Shown: piece after piece, positions 58,805-64,000 of the stretch
How the letters are laid out: each line of letters begins with the position of its first letter
Numbering within the stretch: the first letter of the stretch is position 1
DNA from: Glycine soja
Lineage: Eukaryota; Streptophyta; Magnoliopsida; Fabales; Fabaceae
Reading direction: 5' to 3'
Length of the DNA stretch: 64,000 nucleotides
Assembly (NCBI RefSeq): GCF_004193775.1
Contig: NC_041002.1
Location: forward strand, 35,561,112 to 35,625,111
Program-made: the position numbers and the translations under genes
Notes under the pieces: model-generated
Seen by the model: the letters and a program-made list of their open reading frames with translations, nothing else
Databases searched by the model: none
Told to the model about the DNA's origin: nothing

Positions 58805-60921
58805 TGTCGCAACCTACCCTTCGGCGGGAGGGCGACACGTGACTCGCAGGATGCGTGTTCCACGAAAGGAATACGCACGGAGTCGCCACCAACGTTTATT
58901 TGAGGAAAACGTCGGAAAAACCGGAAAAGACGCGATCTACGAACTTTTAAGTGAAAGGTTCGGGAGTTGTATTTACGCGCGGGGAAGGTATTAGCACCCC
59001 ACACGTCCGTCACAAGGGACGACAGCCTTTAATCGAATGTGCAAACATGACTTTGATTTTTACGTTCCCTTTTATGTCCTTATATCCTTTATACCCTTTT
59101 TATATTTTTTCTCTTTTTGTGGTCGACAAGGGTGTTTCCCTTTGCTCCTACGTATTCCTCAATTGGGATGAGAAAATCAGACCTACGTAGTTCTTTCGGA
59201 ACAAAGTGTTTGGTTTAAGTTTGTTTTTTGTCTTTTTTGCAAAATATGTTTTTTATTTGAACAAAAGGTCATTTAAGGTGTTGGACCATTAAACGGTCTT
59301 TTGATTTTGAAAGGAGAGAAACGTTAAGACATTGGACCATTAACGATCTCTCGGGGTGGTCGACAAAAGCGGGGCTTTTGCTCCTACGTATCCTCAATCG
59401 CGATGAGGAAATCAGACCTACGTAGTTCTTGCAAAAGCGGTAAAGTTACATGTTGATTTTATGCTTTTGAACGGTCCATGTTAACCGATAAAAGCAAAGA
59501 GGACCGTTTAAGGCGTTGGACCTTAAAACGATTTTTTAGTGATTTTCGGACAAAACTTGATTTGTGAGTCTATTTTAGTCTTAGTTTCACTTTGGTTATT
59601 AATCAATTCATTCAAGGAAACTTCCAAAGAAAAACGTCCGATTGATTTTTTTTAATTTATTTTATTCAAAGATATTTTGATTATTTTATTATTATTTTTC
59701 AAGATATTTTGATTATTTTATTATTATTTTACTTTTTTTGTTTAACCGAGGTTATAGCGTGAACGATCGGTTAGATTTCATTTTAAAAGTGATTAAATGA
59801 GATTACAACACAAATGATCGGTTGAAATTCATTTTATCATTTATTAGACGAGAAAACGGCTTAAATAAATGGTTAAAGCACGTTAAAAACGGAAGAAAAG
59901 AAAACTGAAAGTAAACGAAATTAAAGTGAAAGTACACAAAACAAGAAATGAATTGAAAGTCTCGGATTCGAAAACTTACCCGTTGAAGAACGAAGAACGA
60001 ACGAAGAACGGATGAAGAACGGTGAAGAACGACGAAGAACGATGAAGAATTTCCACAGAATCGCTTACGGAAGCGTTTCGGAAGCGCCTCGGCTTAGATT
60101 TTCTTCATGGAAACGATTTTTCCAAGCAAATTCGAAAGAGAGAGAAGTGCCAAAGGGGCTGAACATTTTGAAACAGCACCCCCTCCCCTATTTATAGAAA
60201 AAAAGGAGGTGCTTGCCGCCCAAAGACTTAATGAAGAAGATTTCTAAGCGCACCCGAATTACTAAGTTCACCCCCCTTTTCGTATTTTACGGAAAAGTTA
60301 CGGAAGCCTTACGGAACTGTTTTCGAATTTGATTTTCATCTTTTTTCTTTTCCCTTTTATCAATGTTAAGTGGAATATGCTTACCCAAGGTTTTCGGAAA
60401 TTTTACGGAAGTATTACGGAAGCCGCGGAAGCCCCGAAAACCATTTTTCAAAAACGTGGAGGAGCTTGCCGCCCAGTTGCTTCCTCCTTAAGCAACCCAA
60501 CTTCCAAAATGTTCTAGAAGGGCCTAGATTTGAATTGCTATTTACACCCCTATCTTGATAAGTTCACCCCCTTACCTTTTTTGGTGATTCTTTTTTCGTA
60601 AAGTTACGGAAACTTACGAATCTCGTAACGATACCTGTTTTCTTTCCGTAATGTTACGGAACCTTGCGGATTACATAATCATCCCCCTTTTGACTTACGG
60701 AATGTTACGGAACCTCACTTAATTATGCAACGATGCTTCCATTTGATTTCCGGTGTGTCACGGAAACTTACGGATTGTGCATCAATATATTTTTTTTGGT
60801 TTTTCGGCATGTCCTGGAATTTCACAAATTGCCCAATGATGGATGCCAAGCACCTCACAAGGACCAAAGAAAGGTCGCATGTCATCAAGCAAAGGTCCCC
60901 GGACGAAATTAGGGTATGACA
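58805..60921 (-). repeat. Ogre B 5' LTR (2117 bp)
   Basis: Near-identical to 44904-47021. It adjoins the PBS, so it is the 5' LTR and should hold the promoter. GTCGAC/hairpin modules lie at 59121-59193 and 59357-59429. The right end ATGACA is followed by the second GCTGC of the target duplication. Confidence 0.95.
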
Positions 60922-61077
60922 GCTGCAAATATCCTTCCCTCCTCAAGTGCAAACTTCTTGCGTAGCCGCTTTTGGTGCTCAGAAAATCCCAAAAACAAAT
61001 CCCTCTTATTACTAGCTATTTTGAATTCTTTAGTTCCTGAATATACAACCTTCAAATTGTTGCTCGTTCCCCTCTTT
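60922..61077. repeat. Inverted repeat 1, distal part of right arm
   Basis: Reverse complement of 44507-44665 or so; continues the arm that was cut by Ogre B at GCTGC. Removing Ogre B and one GCTGC restores a continuous exon (IFAANEQ). Confidence 0.85.
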
Positions 61078-61559
61078 GAGAATGAGGAGGATCTTCATAG
61101 GACTTCATCTAGCTGATGTTTGTCGGCAGTTTCATCATCCACCACCCTTTTCTTCTGTGCCTTCTCACGTTCATTATTGTTAAACCCATATTTATGCCTT
61201 CTTCCCTTCATGTCTTGTTTGATCACAACTTTAGCTGAATCTCCCATCTTCAGCATAGTTGAATCTCCTGTCTTATTGTCCAATGCCACATTTTGATGGC
61301 CTGTATCTCTTTTGTTCGTATGTTCTACTGCTTCAGCTTCACAATGCATAGAGCAATCAGAATTTTCGAGTCATCACCAAAGGCTTCTGCATCAGCGTTG
61401 ACACTCTCCACCCTCTTTGGTTTATGCTTCTGTGTTTTCTTCCATGCTTCCTCCTTATAATTCTCAGATTTATTGGAGGTCCCACTAGAAGGATCAGCAC
61501 CAATCCATGCCTGTTCCTCCTCTACCAGCTCAATATCTTTCCTTTCACCTTTGCTTTTG
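60922..61559 (-). pseudogene. Captured host-gene fragment, antisense copy (rest of exon C, plus exon B)
   Basis: On the minus strand the centre of the captured DNA reads in gene order. Exon B comes first: ERKDIELVEEEQAWIGADPS, KKTQKHKPKRVESVNADAEA, then after a shared 1-bp frameshift CEAEAVEHTNKRDTGHQNVA and KYGFNNNEREKAQKKRVVDD. Then follows the last exon (KRGTSNNLKVVYSG...), interrupted by Ogre B and finishing at 44811-44903. A TGA separates the two parts. The protein is rich in Lys, Asp and Glu; family not recognised. This segment is flanked on each side by an inverted partial copy of itself. Confidence 0.6.
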
Positions 61560-62040
61560 AAAACTACACTGTAATTTACAAAACAAAAGCTGAAAGGAAA
61601 GATATTGACCTAATAGACGAGGAAGAAGCACAGATTGGTGGTGATCGTTCTAGTGCAACCTCGAATAAAGCTAAGATTTATAACGAGGAGGCACAGAAGA
61701 AAACACAGAAGCATAAACCAAAGAGGGTGGAGAGTGTCAATGCTGATGCAGAAGCCTTTGGTGATCACTCGAAAATTCTGATTGCTTTATGCATTCTGAA
61801 GCTGAAGCACTAGAACATACGAAGAAAAGAGATACAGGCCATCAAAGTGTGGCATTGGACAATGAGATAGGAGTTTCAACTATGCTGAAGATGGGAGATT
61901 CAGCTAAAGTTGTGATAAAACAAGACATGAAGGGAAGAGAGCATAAATATGGGTTTAACAACAATGAACGTGAGAAGCCAGAGAAGAAAAGGGTGGTGGA
62001 TGATGAAACTGGCGACAAACATCAGCTGGATGAAGTCCTA
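61098..62040. repeat. Inverted repeat 2: long hairpin, ~460-bp arms, 24-bp loop
   Basis: The arm 61098-61559 is the reverse complement of 61584-62040 at roughly 93% identity by eye, with a spacer of 24 bp (61560-61583). Both arms end at TAGGACTTCATC / GATGAAGTCCTA. Both carry the same 1-bp frameshift. A transcript through the region would form a long double-stranded hairpin. Confidence 0.92.
61584..62040 (+). pseudogene. Captured host-gene fragment, exon B sense copy
   Basis: KAERKDIDLIDEEEAQIGGD, KKTQKHKPKRVESVNADAEA, then after the frameshift SEAEALEHTKKRDTGHQSVA and KYGFNNNEREKPEKKRVVDD. It is the mirror copy of 61098-61559 and shares its frameshift, so the duplication followed loss of the frame. 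Function of the parent gene unknown. Confidence 0.6.
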
Positions 62041-62138
62041 AGGAGGCAAATTGAAACAAAAAACCGATGCCTCAATCAGAGAAAAATATAGTTGTCACTT
62101 ACTAGGTTTGGTGACCTCTGTCTCTGCAGAAAATTACA

Positions 62139-64000
62139 TTAGCCGATGTTAATCAATTCTCCTTCATCATGATCATTTCGATTTGCATGAACGTCGTCAG
62201 CTTCTTCTTCTCCGACAACGTTACCAGTGATTTGAGCGGTCAAAGGACTAACATAGGTGTCCATGTATGAATCATCATCTTCTACATTAACACCAACTGT
62301 TTTGCCCTGCAGAACCACGCACCACCTTTCATCACAAGGGTCTTGCACGTAAAATACTTGTCTAGCTTTTTCTGCCATGATGAAAGGGTCATTGTGGTAA
62401 CCAAGTTTCTTTAGATCTACCAGGGTAAATCCTATATCATCGGTGCGTACACCGGTGTTGCTGTCAACCCATTTACATTTGAAAACACATACTATAAATT
62501 TCACATAATTAAGCTCCCAAATTTCATCAATGAACACAAAGTAAGGGATGGAAGCTACACAGGGATTGGCGTCATTGACACTTGCAAAGTGTTGAGATTC
62601 AGCCCTTAGGGTGACCCCGCTGTTCTGCATTGTACTTTTGTCATCTTGTGCTTTTGTGTAAAATGAATACCTGTTTATGTCGTATCCTTGCCAGGTTATA
62701 ACATTTCTTTTAGGCCCATCTGCTAGTTTTCTTAATGTTTCTGAAGCATTCTCATCTGCAAAGATTGTATCTTTAAACCAATCATAGAAAGTTTTGTTAT
62801 GCTTTTTCAATGCCCAATTCTTTGACATTTTCGGATTATTCTGTTTGACTAAAGCTTCATGCTTAACTATGTATGGAAAAACCTCATTACTGTTGTTCAA
62901 GACATACAAGTGTGCTTGTAACAAATCTTCTACACTTGGAGTGATCACCTGCAGTCCTCTTGAACCCTTACCACCCACTCAGTCATCATGCCGACACTCA
63001 GGAAGCCCAACAGCTTTAGCCTTCTCTAAGTATTCTGAACAAAATTCAATGGCTTCTTCTGCAATGTACCTCTCAACAATAGATGCTTCCGGACGATATA
63101 GATTCTTTGTATACGCTTTTAAGATCTTCATGTATCGCTTAACCGGGTACATCCACCGTAGATAAACAGGACCACAACATTTGATTTCTCTGACCAGATG
63201 CACAATCAAGTGAATCATGATGTCAAACAAAGCAGGGGGAAAATACATCTCCAATTGGCACAGTATAATTGCGGCCTCATTTTCCAACTCATCAAACATT
63301 ACTGGATCAATCACTTTGCTACATATAGCATGGAAGAAAAAGCACAGGCGAGTTATTGTGAACCTGACTTTGTTTGGCAAGATGTCTCGTATAGCCACGA
63401 CTAACAATTGTTGCATGAGCACGTGACAATCGTGAGACTTTAACCCTACAAGCTTAAGCTCCTTCAACTGCACAAGGCTCTTAATATTTGAAGAGTATCC
63501 TTGTGGAACCTTCACCCGACGAAGACACTGACAAAAACTTATCTTCTCCTTCTTGGACAAAGTATGGTAGGCTGGGGGCAAGTAAATTTTCTTCCCATCA
63601 GACCTTGGATGCAAATGTGATCTTATACCCATATCAGCTAGATCTTGACGGGTATTCAAGCCATCCTTCGTCTTGCCTTGAATGTTAAGGAGCGTCCCAA
63701 TCACACTGTCACAAACATTTTTCTCCACAAGCATAACATCAATACAATGTCTAACGTCAAGATCACACCAGTACGGAAGATCAAAGAAAATGGACCTCTT
63801 CTTCCATATGCAACTCTGACTTTTATCCTTCTTTTGGGTCTTCCCAAATACAGTGTTCAGGTGTTGAACCCGCTGATATACCTACTCACCAGTGAACGGT
63901 ATCGGCGCAATATCATGCTCTTGACTTCCATTAAAAGCTTTTCTCAGTCGTCTGTAAGGATGATTGGGTGTTAAAAAGCTTTTCTCAGTCATTAATGGTA
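62139..64000 (-). pseudogene. CACTA TNP2 transposase C-terminal part (DUF4218 and DUF4216), 5' end outside window
   Basis: From 64000 leftward: IPFTGE, stop, VYQRVQHLNTVFGKTQKKDK; SIFFDLPYWCDLDVRHCIDV; MLVEKNVCDSVIGTLLNIQG. The DUF4218 region follows with SHDCHVLMQQLLVVAIRDIL, MFDELENEAAIILCQLEMYF and CCGPVYLRWMYPVKRYMKIL. After a second in-frame TGA at 62979-62981, GGKGSRGLQVITPSVEDLLQ leads into DUF4216 (NPCVASIPYFVFIDEIWEL, KARQVFYVQDPCDERWCVVL), ending at 62139. The TGA fits a CGA-to-TGA change and the other stop a GAG-to-TAG change. The catalytic Transposase_21 domain lies further upstream, outside the window. TNP2 is the CACTA transposase; this copy is dead. Confidence 0.88.

Larger units (their letters stand above)
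44904..60921 (-). mobile_element. Ogre B: complete young, pol-less (non-autonomous) Ogre-type retrotransposon, 16,018 bp
   Basis: Both LTRs are present (44904-47021 and 58805-60921) with TG...CA ends. A perfect 5-bp target duplication GCTGC sits at 44899-44903 and 60922-60926. The PBS and PPT give minus orientation. In element order: 5' LTR, PBS, ORF1 (broken), gag (broken), then, where pol should begin, a direct jump at about 54,005 into the post-pol region homologous to Ogre A at 37,385. After that come an accessory ORF, hairpin arrays, PPT and 3' LTR. No RT, RNase H or integrase is present anywhere. By eye the LTRs differ at four positions (all transitions) plus one A-run indel. It must have been copied by enzymes from another element. 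Confidence 0.93.
40373..64000 (-). mobile_element. CACTA (En/Spm) transposon, right end outside window, hosting Ogre B
   Basis: It starts CACTACTAGAAAATACAC at 40373 inside Ogre A RT; AAG (40370-40372) is the likely one side of the 3-bp target duplication. In order from the left end: subterminal inverted-repeat array, TNP1-like gene (minus), duplicated host-gene pieces split by Ogre B, and TNP2 (minus). About 7.6 kb of CACTA sequence lies in the window if Ogre B is removed. Both transposase genes are broken, so this copy is not autonomous now. Confidence 0.88.

Noticed and set aside
61424..61813. 129-residue ORF across the hairpin loop
   Set aside because: It joins antisense and sense copies of the same captured exon through the 24-bp loop, so only its second half has coding history.

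Overview
The window is plant nuclear DNA, most likely from a legume and most like soybean (Glycine). It has long AT-rich intergenic stretches, spliced plant genes with GT-AG introns, and Ogre/Tat-type Ty3-gypsy elements with a tRNA-Arg primer site. There are also CACTA transposons, a LINE, MITEs and plant-only families (PRONE RopGEF, U-box E3, SFR2, DIR1-like). No rRNA, tRNA or CRISPR was seen. The species call is inference from remembered repeat families.

Left part (1-14.5 kb). Positions 1-2929 are a long LTR-type sequence whose end cuts a DIR1-like lipid-transfer gene (2930-3117, minus). A decayed LINE follows (4849-6412). A diverged CACTA-type relic (about 6805-10355) carries pieces of two unrelated host genes, SFR2 (minus) and a U-box E3 ligase (plus). 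Next to it is the only near-complete host gene, a seven-exon RopGEF (10649-14491, minus). Its PRONE domain is intact, but its C-terminal tail appears to be frameshifted.

Middle part (14.5-31 kb). No gene was recognised. The region is made of repeats: a foldback element, tandem arrays with units of roughly 130-180, 545, 210 and 260 bp, a probable solo copia LTR, and a MULE-like element (25970-27800) with terminal inverted repeats and a target duplication.

Right part (31-64 kb) is a three-level nest. Ogre A (30966-40372, minus) keeps its 3' LTR, an accessory plant-transposon-type ORF and a decayed pol (RT, two RNase H domains, integrase). A CACTA element (from 40373, running past the window end) is inserted in its RT. 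The CACTA has a TIR, an array of about 13 short inverted-repeat units, a ten-exon TNP1-like gene ending in a Ulp1-type protease domain, a TNP2 pseudogene, and duplicated, inverted pieces of a captured host gene. Ogre B (44904-60921, 16,018 bp) is inserted in that captured exon. It has a perfect 5-bp target duplication and LTRs differing at only about 4 bases and 1 indel, so it is very young. It has no pol and must have moved in trans.

The signals most worth a second look are two. The first is the captured gene inside the CACTA, arranged as two back-to-back long hairpins, a possible siRNA source. The second is a set of tandem arrays of small hairpins in the 3' regions of Ogre A and Ogre B; in Ogre B the stems change sequence in a compensated way from unit to unit.
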